Positions 1-9,981 are shown, counted from the first letter of the stretch. The stretch is 64,000 nucleotides of DNA from Bradyrhizobium zhengyangense (GCF_022012435.1 NZ_JAKLUA010000004.1:513753-577752); one strand, 5' to 3'. The notes: a model not told the origin generated them from the sequence alone. A program made the numbers and translations.

Positions 1-139
1 TTGCGCGCGACACGCCGGCCTCTTGCGCTTCCGGCCAGAGCGAAGCGATGAACTGCGTGAACGCAGCGTCGGCGGCGTGGGCGGACGACCATCCGCAGGT
101 GAGCACAGTCACAGCAGCGATGAGCGCCCGCCACATCAT
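1..139 (-). CDS. Lytic murein transglycosylase, N-terminal part only
   Basis: The reading frame enters from the left edge and only its first 46 codons are present. It opens with two adjacent ATG codons, a hydrophobic stretch ending in a signal-peptidase-like SSAHA-ADA site, and then FTQFIASLWPEAQEAG. That last stretch resembles the first helix of periplasmic MltB/SltB-type lytic transglycosylases, which cleave peptidoglycan between MurNAc and GlcNAc. The catalytic part lies outside the window. The gene begins 7 bp after the ettA stop on the same strand, so the two are probably co-transcribed. Family assignment rests on the short mature N-terminus and is moderately sure; export is well supported. 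Confidence 0.6.
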   Translation of the reverse strand, partial: MMWRALIAAVTVLTCGWSSAHAADAAFTQFIASLWPEAQEAGVSRA

Positions 140-146
140 GCCGAGA

Positions 147-1796
<1,650 letters not shown>

Positions 1797-2032
1797 CGGT
1801 CCCGTGAAACCTTCAATTTGAGGAGATTTGCTTAGCCAGCGATGTAGCGATCCCGCCTCCAAAGGGCAATGTTTTCCCTCCGTTCACCACGGATGAATAC
1901 TGGTCGGACACCATCCGGACCCATATCCGGACAATTGAAACCATCTTTTAATCAATCAGGCCAAAGCTCGGTTTCGCGCGGTAACAGCGCCCCCTGCTCA
2001 GAATGAACGGGGAGTACAGCGAGGCCCACATC

Positions 2033-2242
2033 ATGGCTCTGATCGAGACTCATTCCCTTCCCGTTCCGGCAGAAGCCGGTCGCGCCAACGCGCTCGTCCT
2101 GGAGATCAAGGGTTTCTGGAAGCGCTTCTTCGCCACCGCCTTCAACCCCTACCGGCCCGAATTGCATTACATGCGCGGCCCCGGTCCCGCCTGGCGGGCC
2201 AAGCACGGCATGGATGCGCCGATCCGGTTGAAGCCGCGCTGA
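2033..2242 (+). CDS. Small hypothetical protein, 69 aa
   Basis: A short basic protein that I do not recognise. It has an aromatic, Arg-rich middle (FWKRFFATAFNPYRPELHY) and no signal peptide or membrane segment. The ATG at 2033 is preceded at about 8 bp by GAGG, so I prefer it to the ATG 30 bp upstream. It stands alone between divergent ettA and the 2-hydroxyacid dehydrogenase. The sequence reads like a real protein rather than a shadow because nothing is coded opposite it, but expression is unproven. Confidence 0.5.
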   Translation: MALIETHSLPVPAEAGRANALVLEIKGFWKRFFATAFNPYRPELHYMRGPGPAWRAKHGMDAPIRLKPR

Positions 2243-2374
2243 ATCGCCCCGTCCCTGTCGGATTTTTGAAGACCCAGACTGCTTGCGCGCGAGGCTGATT
2301 GCGCGCAACCATGGCCCGGTTCCGACAATGGCGCCCCGCCCGGCGCTGTCACCTCTCGCCATGGATTGACGCTG

Positions 2375-3337
2375 ATGACGCGGCTGCGCTGTGCAATTCT
2401 CGACGACTATTTCAACCTCGCCCTCGACGTCGCCGACTGGTCGAAACTATCCGACCGGATCGACACCACTGTGTTCAGCCATCCCTTCGCCTCGGAGCAG
2501 GCCGCGGCCAGCGCGCTCGCTGACTTCGAGATCATCTGCGCGATGCGCGAGCGCACGGCGTTCCCCAGAAGCCTGTTCGACAAGCTGCCCAAGCTGAAGC
2601 TGCTGCTCACGTCGGGCATGCGCAATGCCGCGATCGACATGGAGGCCGTGAAGGCGAAGGGCATAGCGCTCGCAGGCACGCAATATTCGCGCGACCCGAC
2701 CGCGCCGCTCACCATGGGCCTGATCCTCGAACTGACTCGCGGCATCGGCCGCGAGAATGCGCGCATGCATGCGGGCGAGCCCTGGCAGACCTTTGCCGGC
2801 GTCGAGATCGAAGGCCTGACGCTCGGCGTCGTTGGGCTGGGCAAGCTCGGCACCAAGATGGCCGGCATTGCCAAGGCGTTCGGCATGAACGTGATCGCCT
2901 GGAGCCCGAACCTCACCCCGGAGAAGTGCGCGGCCGCCGGCGTCGGCTACGCCACCAAGGAGGAGCTGTTTGCCAAGGCCGACATCATCACCATCCATGT
3001 GGTGCTGAGCGATCGCTCGCGCGGCCTCGTCAGCCGCGCAGATCTTGCACGGATGAAGCCAACCGCGTTCCTCGTCAACACCGCGCGCGGACCCATTGTT
3101 GATGAAGCTGCGCTGTTGGAGGCGTTGCAGCAGCGCAGGATCGCCGGTGCCGGCCTTGACGTGTTCTCGGTCGAGCCATTGCCGCTCGATCATCCCTTCC
3201 GCAAGCTCGACAATCTCGTGCTGACGCCGCATCTCGGCTACGCCACCGAGGACGGATTGCGCATCCATTATGGCCAGATGGTCGAGGCGATCGACGCTTT
3301 CACCAAGGGCAACGAGATGCCGCGGAAGCTGGCCTGA
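2375..3337 (+). CDS. D-2-hydroxyacid dehydrogenase family protein
   Basis: A soluble NAD(P)-dependent enzyme of 320 residues that reduces a 2-oxo acid or oxidises a D-2-hydroxy acid. The N-terminal half supplies the substrate domain. A Rossmann fold follows with the GLGKLG nucleotide motif, and then the catalytic set in family order: Arg in NTARGPIVDE, Glu in FSVEPLP and His in LTPHLGY. The length and the two-domain order fit the SerA/GyaR superfamily, but the substrate cannot be read from sequence. An upstream TTG is possible; the ATG at 2375 is the natural start. A strong hairpin follows the stop at 3359-3385. Confidence 0.85.
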   Translation: MTRLRCAILDDYFNLALDVADWSKLSDRIDTTVFSHPFASEQAAASALADFEIICAMRERTAFPRSLFDKLPKLKLLLTSGMRNAAIDMEAVKAKGIALAGTQYSRDPTAPLTMGLILELTRGIGRENARMHAGEPWQTFAGVEIEGLTLGVVGLGKLGTKMAGIAKAFGMNVIAWSPNLTPEKCAAAGVGYATKEELFAKADIITIHVVLSDRSRGLVSRADLARMKPTAFLVNTARGPIVDEAALLEALQQRRIAGAGLDVFSVEPLPLDHPFRKLDNLVLTPHLGYATEDGLRIHYGQMVEAIDAFTKGNEMPRKLA

Positions 3338-3358
3338 TCGACGCAGATCTCAAACGAC

Positions 3359-3385
3359 GAAGGGCGTGCCGATGGCACGCCCTTC
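3359..3385. terminator. Bidirectional hairpin terminator
   Basis: A perfect 12-bp inverted repeat (GAAGGGCGTGCC and its complement) with a 3-nt loop sits between two convergent genes, the dehydrogenase ending at 3337 and the L,D-transpeptidase ending at 3410. A clear T-run is missing, as is common in high-GC alphaproteobacteria. Confidence 0.7.
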
Positions 3386-3409
3386 TCAATTCCAGTTGTC
3401 TTGAAGCGC

Positions 3410-4570
3410 TTAGCGCACGGTGACAGGCGCGGGCAGCGGCGGCACGACCGTCGGCTGCGTGCCGGGGACCGGGCCAGCCTGGGCAGCCATCGGAGCCGGA
3501 CCGGGCGCGGCCGACGCGGTTGCCTGCGGCGGATTGCCCGGCATCACCACCACGCGGGTGCCGACCTTGGCGCGGTCGAAGAGGTCAGACACGTCCTCGT
3601 TCAGCATGCCGATGCAGCCGGAGGAGACGAACTTGCCGATCGTCGAGGGCTGGTTGGTGCCGTGGATGCGGTACACGGTCGAGCCGAGATACATCGCGCG
3701 GGCACCGAGCGGATTGCCTTCGCCGCCGGCCATGAAGCGCGGCAGATAGGGCTGGCGCTCGATCATTTCCGCCGGCGGATGCCAATCCGGCCACTCGGCC
3801 TTGCGGGTGATCTTCTGCACGCCGGTCCAGGTGAAGCCGTCGCGGCCGACGCGAACGCCGTAGCGGATCGCCCGGCCATTGCCGAGGACGTAATAGAGAT
3901 AGGTGTTCGGCGTATCGACCACGATAGTGCCGGCCGGCTCCTTGGTCTGGAACGCGACCTCCTGGCGGCGCAGGTTCGGCGCCAGCTGCGCCGGGGCCGC
4001 GTCAGGCTGCTCCTCGGGCGGCAGCGCGGCGACCGACATCGGCCGGCCATCGGCGCCCTGCTGCGGGACCGCGCCAGTCGCGGCGGGGCCACTGACGGCT
4101 TCCGGCGGACGCATGCCATCGCTGGCGGGCGCCTGGCCCGGGCGATCAGCGTAGATCACTGCCGGCGGAGCGGCGGGACGGCCGTAGCGGGGGTCGTCGG
4201 GCGACATCACCGGCCCCTGCGGCGGAGCGGCGGAATAAACCGGCGGAGCACCGGCCGGACGGCCGTAACGCGGATCATCCGGCGACATCACCGGGCCCTG
4301 CGGCGGGGCTGCAGAGTAGACCGGCGGGCCTGCAGGGCGAGCGTAGCGCGGATCGTCAGCCGGACCGGGCGGCGGCAGCGAGGCCTGCGGCATCGCGTCG
4401 TCGTCTTCCAGAGAGTCGAAATTCGGGGTGCGGTCACCGGGCCGGTATTCGGCCGGGGCGCCGTAGCTTGGCGCCTGCTGAACCGGATAGCTCTGGGCCT
4501 GTGCAAGCGAGGTTCCCGCCGCAGCGACTGTTGCGGCAGCGCATATCGTCAGAAAATGTTTGATCATCAT
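3410..4570 (-). CDS. L,D-transpeptidase (YkuD/ErfK family), proline-rich
   Basis: An exported peptidoglycan enzyme of 386 residues. Family members make 3-3 cross-links or attach proteins to the wall using a catalytic Cys. From ATG 4570 there is a Sec signal ending near SLAQAQ, then about 150 residues of Pro/Ala-rich sequence containing tandem repeats (see 4170-4359), then the YkuD domain. The domain has the IHGTNQPSTIGKF segment and the nucleophile in SSGCIGML (Cys319). The usual family motif is SHGC followed by Ile/Val-Arg, so the His and the Arg are both replaced here (Ser and Gly). The frame is open 62 codons further upstream without a signal-like start, so I rejected that extension. A short Pro/Val tail ends the protein. 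Confidence 0.88.
   Translation of the reverse strand: MMIKHFLTICAAATVAAAGTSLAQAQSYPVQQAPSYGAPAEYRPGDRTPNFDSLEDDDAMPQASLPPPGPADDPRYARPAGPPVYSAAPPQGPVMSPDDPRYGRPAGAPPVYSAAPPQGPVMSPDDPRYGRPAAPPAVIYADRPGQAPASDGMRPPEAVSGPAATGAVPQQGADGRPMSVAALPPEEQPDAAPAQLAPNLRRQEVAFQTKEPAGTIVVDTPNTYLYYVLGNGRAIRYGVRVGRDGFTWTGVQKITRKAEWPDWHPPAEMIERQPYLPRFMAGGEGNPLGARAMYLGSTVYRIHGTNQPSTIGKFVSSGCIGMLNEDVSDLFDRAKVGTRVVVMPGNPPQATASAAPGPAPMAAQAGPVPGTQPTVVPPLPAPVTVR
4170..4359 (-). repeat. Tandem proline-rich coding repeats in the L,D-transpeptidase
   Basis: Three successive copies of a DDPRYxRPAG-type unit are separated by two near-identical copies of PVYSAAPPQGPVMSP. At DNA level the copies differ at scattered third positions, so the duplication is not recent. 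The stretch lies between the signal peptide and the catalytic domain and is probably an extended periplasmic linker. Confidence 0.8.
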
Positions 4571-4931
4571 CGCTCTTGTGGTGTCCCGGGCCCCGTCCGA
4601 GCCGTCGACGGCCAGATGACCGAAGATAGCGGCACATTCAAGACATAACAGGCTGATATGTGCCGATTGTGCGATTTGTGATGCAATCGCACACAGTTGC
4701 TCCGTTGCATCACGGGGTGAAAATCGCATTGCGCCGTAGATTGCCGGAGTCAACACCCCGATTTTTACGGAACGGCGCGAAGACGTTGCGATATGGTCGA
4801 ATCAGCCTGATTCGCCACGATTTGAGCTCGAATCCCCGCGTGGCGAAGGCGGCGTTCAGTACCGTCACCGCGTTCAGATGGCTCATGGGCCCTGGCCACA
4901 CGCTGCCGGGGCGGAAATTCGCAACCCGTCA

Positions 4932-5732
4932 ATGCTTCCCGGCTTTCGCTTCCTGCTTGCCGCGATCCTGCTGTCTACCTCCATCCTGGTGTTCGGCCTA
5001 GGCGCCGCCGCACTCGTGCGGGCGAGCCACGAGCAGTATGTCAGCAACCCCTCCTGGCGGAACGGCCCGCAGGAGCAAGTGTTCGCACAAAGCCCCGAGC
5101 CGGCCCAGCCAGTGCTCGCGGCCCTGCGCGTCGAGCCCGCCGCGCCCGTCGCCAACGAGGCGGCGCCGGCGATGCCGGACCAGGTCTCGAGCAATCAGGT
5201 TCTGACCAATCAGGTACCGAGCATTGGGCAGCCCGCGGTCGAGACCGGGCCCGAGCAGATGGCCGCGGTGACGCTACAAGCCCAGCCTGAGCCTCAGCTC
5301 GTCGCCGTCGCGCCGGCTGTCGAGACGGCTCCGTCCGCCACCGAAGCGCCGGCTGTTGAGCCGGCCAGGAGCGAGGCCGCGGCACCCGCGCCAACCGACA
5401 CGCTCACGCCGGCCGACACGACCGTTTCAATTACCACCCCGCCGTCGGCTCCGGCGACGTCCGCCACCGATGTGCCGCGAACTGCAACGCCGGCACTGGC
5501 CTCGCGCGTGAGCGACATCGCAGCCGCCCGGGTGGCGGCGCTGAACGAGCTTGCGCCGGCGAAGCCCAAGGCGGGCCGCGCGACGCAAGACAGCAAGCCG
5601 CGCGCGCACAAGCCGAGGAAGCGTCACCGCATCGTGCGGCGCGCGCCGCCGCCTCAGCAGGTCAACCAGGCGCTCGATCCGTTCGGCCAGCAACAGCAGA
5701 CGCTCGCCACGACGGCTGCGCGAACGCGCTGA
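4932..5732 (+). CDS. Hypothetical exported or membrane-anchored Ala/Pro-rich protein
   Basis: An unrecognised protein of 266 residues. The first 30 residues form one hydrophobic segment (FLLAAILLSTSILVFGLGAA), either an uncleaved anchor or a signal. The rest is low-complexity, rich in Ala, Pro, Glu, Val and Thr, including a repeated SSNQVLTNQVPS-like stretch near residues 85-95. The tail is strongly basic (KPRKRHRIVRRAPPP). This fits an anchored, disordered periplasmic protein with a basic end that could touch a polyanion such as peptidoglycan or LPS, which is inference. I prefer ATG 4932 because it places the hydrophobic segment at the N-terminus; ATG 4878 would add 18 residues. It diverges from the L,D-transpeptidase gene. 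Confidence 0.65.
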   Translation: MLPGFRFLLAAILLSTSILVFGLGAAALVRASHEQYVSNPSWRNGPQEQVFAQSPEPAQPVLAALRVEPAAPVANEAAPAMPDQVSSNQVLTNQVPSIGQPAVETGPEQMAAVTLQAQPEPQLVAVAPAVETAPSATEAPAVEPARSEAAAPAPTDTLTPADTTVSITTPPSAPATSATDVPRTATPALASRVSDIAAARVAALNELAPAKPKAGRATQDSKPRAHKPRKRHRIVRRAPPPQQVNQALDPFGQQQQTLATTAARTR

Positions 5733-5750
5733 GACTTACTCCAACTCTCT

Positions 5751-6602
5751 TTACGCCGGCCCGCTCGCGATCGCCGGGCCGCCCTCCTGGCCCCATTCCG
5801 ACCACGAGCCGTCATAGAGCGCGGTGTCGGTGATCCCGAGGCGATAGAGCGCGAGCGTCAGCACGCCGGCGGAGACGCCGGAGCCGCAGCTGGTCACGAT
5901 CGGGGCGTCGAGCTTCACACCGGCACCAGTGAAGGCAGCGCGCAGGTCTTCGAGCGGCTTCATCACGCCGGTCGCGGCATCGAACAGTTTGACGTATGGC
6001 ACGTTGCGCGCGCCGGGGATGTGGCCCGAGCGGATACCCTCGCGCGGCTCGGGGGCGCGGCCTTCGAAGCGGTCGGCAGCGCGGGCGTCGATCACCTGCT
6101 CGGCGCGGCTTTCAACGTTCGCGACCAGCTGCTGCATGCTGCGCACGCGCTTCGGATCGTAGCTCGCCTTGAAGGTCGCGGCCTTCGGCTTGACCTCGCC
6201 GCTCTCCACAGAGCGTCCCTCGGCGCGCCACTTCTTCAGGCCGCCATTGAGGATGCGGACATTGCTGTGGCCGAAGGCCAGGAACATCCACCAAGCGCGG
6301 GGCGCCGCGACCCAACCGCCGGCGTCGTAGAGCACCACCGTGTCGCTGTTTCCGATGCCGAGATTACCGACGTCGCGGCCGAACTGCTCGGCGCTGGGAT
6401 ACATATGCGGCAACGGATTGGAATGGTCGGACACCGCGTCGACGTCGAAGAACACCGCGCCCGGCAGATGCGCGGCGAGATAATCATCCTTCGGCAGGGG
6501 CAGCACGCCCGGGAGCTTGAAGCTGGCGTCGAGCACCTTGACGTTGGCGTCGTTGATATGGGCGGCGAGCCATTCGGTGGAGACGAGGGGATCGGTGGCC
6601 AT
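5751..6602 (-). CDS. sseA: 3-mercaptopyruvate sulfurtransferase (two-domain rhodanese)
   Basis: A soluble sulfurtransferase of 283 residues, the usual length for tandem rhodanese enzymes. The N-terminal inactive domain begins with VSTEWLAAHI. The C-terminal domain carries the active loop VTSCGSGVSAGV with the persulfide-forming Cys. The CGSGV[ST]A loop is typical of mercaptopyruvate sulfurtransferases, whereas thiosulfate-specific rhodaneses have CRKGVT. A single-domain rhodanese gene lies just upstream on the same strand, with a palindromic repeat between them, so sulfur-transfer functions are clustered here. Confidence 0.9.
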   Translation of the reverse strand: MATDPLVSTEWLAAHINDANVKVLDASFKLPGVLPLPKDDYLAAHLPGAVFFDVDAVSDHSNPLPHMYPSAEQFGRDVGNLGIGNSDTVVLYDAGGWVAAPRAWWMFLAFGHSNVRILNGGLKKWRAEGRSVESGEVKPKAATFKASYDPKRVRSMQQLVANVESRAEQVIDARAADRFEGRAPEPREGIRSGHIPGARNVPYVKLFDAATGVMKPLEDLRAAFTGAGVKLDAPIVTSCGSGVSAGVLTLALYRLGITDTALYDGSWSEWGQEGGPAIASGPA

Positions 6603-6616
6603 ACGGAGTATTCCTT

Positions 6617-6719
6617 GTCATTCCGGGGCGTGCGCAGCACGAATCCAGATTTCATCGTGCAGCGGGGGCGGTGGATGAATGGATTCCGGGTTCGCGACTT
6701 CGTCGCGCCCCGGAATGAC
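6617..6719. repeat. Interspersed palindromic repeat, TCATTCCGGGGCG type (copy 1)
   Basis: The element starts with GTCATTCCGGGGCG and ends with its complement CGCCCCGGAATGAC; inner GAATCCA and TGGATTCC segments also pair. A related copy lies at 7160-7263. Both flank the single-domain rhodanese gene. No coding function is seen. Confidence 0.8.
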
Positions 6720-6727
6720 GAGAAGGG

Positions 6728-7141
6728 TTACCCCTTCTTCTTCGGCTCCCACGCTTCCGTCGGGCCGCCGGCATCGCGCCAGGCGGCGTAGCCGCCGGCG
6801 ATGTGGGCGACGGGCTTCAGGCCCATATCCTGCGCGGTCTTGGCCGCGAGCGCAGAGCGCAGTCCGCCGGCGCAATGGAAGACGAACTTCTTGTCCTCCT
6901 GGAAGATCGGCTTTGCGTACGGGCTCTGCGGATCGATCCAGAACTCGAGCATGCCGCGGGTGCAGGAGAACGCGCCGGGGATGCGGCCCTCGCGCTCGAT
7001 CTCGCGGGGATCTCTGATGTCGACGATGACGACGTCGCCGTTCTTGGAGATCTCGATGGCGTCCTTGGCCGAGAGTGTCTCGATCTCGGCATTGGCCTCG
7101 TCGATCAGCGCCTTGATTCCGCGGGTGATGGTCTGAGGCAT
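6728..7141 (-). CDS. Single-domain rhodanese-like protein
   Basis: A cytoplasmic protein of 137 residues with one rhodanese fold. It has the strand VVIVDIRDPREIEREG followed by a FHCAGGLRSALAA active loop, whose Cys accepts the sulfane sulfur. The following GGYAAWRDAGGP is also typical of the family. The frame stays open far upstream, but ATG 7141 is preceded by GGGAGACC at the right distance and starts the conserved region. It precedes sseA on the same strand. Donor and acceptor are unknown. Confidence 0.88.
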   Translation of the reverse strand: MPQTITRGIKALIDEANAEIETLSAKDAIEISKNGDVVIVDIRDPREIEREGRIPGAFSCTRGMLEFWIDPQSPYAKPIFQEDKKFVFHCAGGLRSALAAKTAQDMGLKPVAHIAGGYAAWRDAGGPTEAWEPKKKG

Positions 7142-7159
7142 ATGGGTCTCCCTCTTGTT

Positions 7160-7263
7160 GTCATTCCGGGGCGCGCGTAGCGCGAGCCCGGAATCCATTT
7201 CTCTACACGCACTGCGGCCCGATGGATTCCCGGGCTCGATGCTTCGCATCGCCCCGGAATGAC
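7160..7263. repeat. Interspersed palindromic repeat, TCATTCCGGGGCG type (copy 2)
   Basis: Its ends pair as GTCATTCCGGGGC and GCCCCGGAATGAC, and it has internal CGCGCGTAGCGCG and GATGCTTCGCATC hairpins. It is related to the copy at 6617-6719 and fills the gap between the VWA gene and the rhodanese gene. Confidence 0.8.
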
Positions 7264-7269
7264 AAGAAG

Positions 7270-8445
7270 CTAGTGCGTCAGTTCCTTCATCGCATGTTCC
7301 AGACCCTCGATCGTGATCGGATACATGCGGTTTGCAAAAATGCGTTTGATGATGGTGGTCGATTCCGAATAGTCCCAGTGCTTCTGCGCGACCGGATTGA
7401 GCCACACCGTATGCGGATAGGTGCGGATGATGCGGTCGAGCCAGACCGAGCCGGGTTCCTCGTTGACGTGCTCGACCGAGCCGCCGGGCACCATGATCTC
7501 GTAAGGCGACATCGAGGCGTCGCCGACGAACACGACCTTGTAGTCGTGCGGATATTTGTGCAGCACGTCCCAAGTCGGCGTGCGATCGGTAAAGCGGCGC
7601 TTGTTCTGCTTCCACACGCCTTCATAGAGGCAGTTGTGGAAGTAGAAATACTCCATGTGCTTGAACTCGCTCTTCGCCGCCGAGAACAGCTCCTCGACCT
7701 GCTCGATATGCGAGTCCATGGAGCCGCCGATGTCGAAGAACACCAGGAGCTTCACCGCATTGCGCCGCTCGGGCCGCATGTGGACGTCGAGATAGCCGTG
7801 ATTGGCGGTCTCGCGAATGGTGGCGTCGAGATCGAGCTCATCGGGCGCGCCGGTGCGCGCGAATTTGCGCAGGCGCCGCAGCGCCACCTTGATGTTGCGG
7901 ATACCGAGCTCGACATTGCCGTCGAGGTCCTTGAACTCGCGCTTGTCCCATACCTTCACGGCGCGGTTGTTGCGGTTCTTCTCCTGGCCGATGCGGACGC
8001 CTTCAGGATTGTAGCCGTGCGCGCCAAACGGCGAGGTGCCGGCAGTGCCGATCCATTTCGAGCCGCCCTGATGTCGGCCCTTCTGTTCCTCGAGGCGCTT
8101 CTTCAAGGTCTCCATGAGCTTGTCCCAGCCCATGGCCTCGATCTGCTTCTTCTCTTCCTCGCTGAGATATTTCTCGGCGAGCTTCTTCAGCCACTCCTCG
8201 GGAATCTCCGCCTTCTCCATGGCGTCGAGCAGGCTTTCCAGCCCCTTGAACACCGTGCCGAAGACGCGGTCGAACTTGTCGAGATTTCGCTCGTCCTTCA
8301 CCAACGAGGTGCGCGACAGATAGTAGAAATTCTCGACCGAATAGTCCGACAGGTCAGCGTCGAGCGCCTCCAGCAGCGTGAGGTATTCGCGCAGCGTCAC
8401 AGGGACCTGCGCATCGCGCAGAGACGTAAAGAATTGCAGGAACAT
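7270..8445 (-). CDS. VWA domain protein, CoxE-like
   Basis: A soluble protein of 391 residues in the CoxE-like von Willebrand A family. These proteins work with a MoxR-type AAA ATPase in assembly or activation of metalloenzymes or other complexes. The N-terminal half is helical and charged. The VWA domain starts near residue 235 with the metal-site motif FFDIGGSMDSH, a D-x-G-G-S form rather than the textbook DxSxS, and continues with VVFVGDASMSP. The partner MoxR gene is at 8920 on the opposite strand instead of in the same operon. The frame is open far upstream across glsB and moxR, but ATG 8445 starts the family-like MFLQFFTSLRDAQVPV. Confidence 0.85.
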   Translation of the reverse strand: MFLQFFTSLRDAQVPVTLREYLTLLEALDADLSDYSVENFYYLSRTSLVKDERNLDKFDRVFGTVFKGLESLLDAMEKAEIPEEWLKKLAEKYLSEEEKKQIEAMGWDKLMETLKKRLEEQKGRHQGGSKWIGTAGTSPFGAHGYNPEGVRIGQEKNRNNRAVKVWDKREFKDLDGNVELGIRNIKVALRRLRKFARTGAPDELDLDATIRETANHGYLDVHMRPERRNAVKLLVFFDIGGSMDSHIEQVEELFSAAKSEFKHMEYFYFHNCLYEGVWKQNKRRFTDRTPTWDVLHKYPHDYKVVFVGDASMSPYEIMVPGGSVEHVNEEPGSVWLDRIIRTYPHTVWLNPVAQKHWDYSESTTIIKRIFANRMYPITIEGLEHAMKELTH

Positions 8446-8568
8446 GGGTGACAGATTGCCCGTCGGGGGACGGACGTCAAGGGGCGGAGGCCGGCGTGGG
8501 ACGCTGGACCGGGAGGCTTTTTGCTCTAGAATTGACCGCCTCAACGGGTTGTTTTGGGGACGTTTGTC

Positions 8569-8814
8569 ATGGGTATTCTCGCGGCGCTCATCATTGGCGC
8601 CATCGCCGGCTGGCTTGCCGGCAAGATTGTCCACGGGGCGGGATTTGGGCTGATCGGCAACATCGTCATCGGCATCATCGGCGCGCTGGTGGCGAGCTGG
8701 GTGCTGCCCCAGCTGCACATCGAGCTCGCCACCGGCACGATCGGCGCCATCGTGGATGCCACGATCGGCGCGGTGATTGTGCTGGTCATCCTTTCGCTGA
8801 TAAGACGGGCCTGA
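8569..8814 (+). CDS. GlsB/YeaQ/YmgE family small membrane protein
   Basis: A hydrophobic protein of 81 residues with three predicted membrane helices and Gly-rich motifs (GAIAGWLAGKIVHG, GNIVIGIIGALVAS) typical of the transglycosylase-associated/GlsB family. These proteins are tied to general or envelope stress, with unknown biochemistry. ATG 8569 follows GGGGAC at about 6 bp. It lies head to head with the VWA gene (123 bp between starts) and just before moxR, with a hairpin at 8831-8857 between. Confidence 0.9.
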   Translation: MGILAALIIGAIAGWLAGKIVHGAGFGLIGNIVIGIIGALVASWVLPQLHIELATGTIGAIVDATIGAVIVLVILSLIRRA

Positions 8815-8830
8815 AAGCCTGACCGAACCA

Positions 8831-8857
8831 GGAACGGCCGCCATGCGCGGCCGTTCC
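8831..8857 (+). terminator. Hairpin terminator after the GlsB-type gene
   Basis: An 11-bp perfect inverted repeat (GGAACGGCCGC and its complement) with a 5-nt loop starts 16 bp after the stop. It separates the small membrane protein from the downstream MoxR ATPase, suggesting that the ATPase may have its own promoter. A T-run is absent. Confidence 0.6.
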
Positions 8858-8919
8858 CATGTCGCGACCAGAGCCAAGAAATTGGCAATGCCTGGGATGA
8901 CGACCAACAAGGACGCGCA

Positions 8920-9762
8920 ATGAAATTTACCGGCACCAAGGACTATGTTGCGACCGACGATCTCAAGGTCGCCGTCAATGCCTCGATCGTGCTGGAGCGC
9001 CCGCTCCTCATCAAGGGCGAGCCCGGCACCGGCAAGACGGTGCTGGCGGAGGAAGTGGCGAAGGCGTTGAACGCACCGCTGCTGACCTGGCACATCAAGT
9101 CCACTACCAAGGCGCAGCAGGGCCTCTACGAGTACGATGCGGTGTCGCGCCTGCGCGACAGCCAGCTCGGCGACGCGCGCGTCTCCGACATCAAGAACTA
9201 CATCAAGCGCGGCAAGTTGTGGGAGGCCTTCACCGCCGAGCAGCGCCCGGTGCTCTTGATCGACGAGATCGACAAGGCCGACATCGAATTCCCGAACGAT
9301 CTCCTGCTCGAGCTCGACCGCATGGAATTCCATGTCTACGAGACCGGCGAGGCGATCAAGGCCAAGCAGCGCCCGATCATGATGATCACCTCCAACAACG
9401 AGAAGGAGCTGCCGGACGCCTTCCTGCGCCGCTGCTTCTTCCATTACATCAAGTTTCCCGACGCCGACACGATGGGCCGCATCGTCGACGTCCACTTCCC
9501 CGGCATCAAGAAGCGCCTGGTCGAGGAAGCGCTGCGCATCTTCTTCGAGGTGCGCGAGGTGCCCGGCTTGAAGAAGAAGCCGTCGACGTCGGAGCTTCTG
9601 GACTGGCTCAAGCTGCTGCTCAACGAGGACATGAGCGTCGAGCAGCTGCGCGAACGCGACCCGCGCAAGCTGATCCCGCCGCTGCACGGCGCGCTGCTCA
9701 AGAACGAGCAGGACGTGCATCTGTTCGAGCGGTTGGCGTTCTTGAGCCGGCGGGAAGTGTAA
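8920..9762 (+). CDS. MoxR-type AAA+ ATPase
   Basis: A cytoplasmic AAA+ chaperone-like ATPase of 280 residues. It has Walker A GEPGTGKT (about residues 34-41), Walker B VLLIDEIDKAD, sensor 1 MMITSNNEKELPDAF and a helical lid that ends at KLIPPLHGALLKNEQD. MoxR ATPases act with a VWA partner to insert metals or remodel complexes. The CoxE-like VWA gene at 7270-8445 is the obvious partner, and its orientation is reversed relative to the usual operon. No CO dehydrogenase or other metalloenzyme gene is near, so the target is unknown. Confidence 0.92.
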   Translation: MKFTGTKDYVATDDLKVAVNASIVLERPLLIKGEPGTGKTVLAEEVAKALNAPLLTWHIKSTTKAQQGLYEYDAVSRLRDSQLGDARVSDIKNYIKRGKLWEAFTAEQRPVLLIDEIDKADIEFPNDLLLELDRMEFHVYETGEAIKAKQRPIMMITSNNEKELPDAFLRRCFFHYIKFPDADTMGRIVDVHFPGIKKRLVEEALRIFFEVREVPGLKKKPSTSELLDWLKLLLNEDMSVEQLRERDPRKLIPPLHGALLKNEQDVHLFERLAFLSRREV

Positions 9763-9776
9763 GCCACTGCCTCTCC

Positions 9777-9972
9777 CGTCATCCTGAGGTGCGAGCAGTG
9801 TGGGGCACAGCACCGCACCGCAGGCCTCGAAGGATGGAGGGCCAAGATGTAGAGGGGCGATCGCCCTTCGAGGGCCGCTAATGCTCGGAGGGTGGGTCAG
9901 CGTAGCGTAACTCACTCTTTCGTTTCCGCATCGGCAGCAGTGGTGGGTTACGCTACGCTAACCCACCCTACG
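9777..9972. repeat. Composite of two interspersed repeat types
   Basis: The first part (about 9777-9880) contains GTCATCCTGAGGTGCGAGC and CCTCGAAGGATGG segments, a common repeat style in Bradyrhizobium-like genomes. The second (about 9889-9972) has GGTGGGTCAGCGTAGCGTAA facing GGTTACGCTACGCTAACCCACC. The second resembles the element at 14768-14881. The whole lies between the convergent moxR and small hypothetical genes. Confidence 0.7.
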
Positions 9973-9981
9973 CGGATCGCC

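Noticed and set aside
4825..4843. GAGCTCGAATCCCCGCG, reminiscent of a tRNA T-arm.
   Set aside because: No acceptor, D-arm or anticodon stem can be drawn around it.
8446..9915. The minus-strand VWA frame stays open about 490 codons upstream, across the GlsB-type and MoxR genes.
   Set aside because: The upstream part is antisense to two good genes, and a family-like ATG start exists at 8445.
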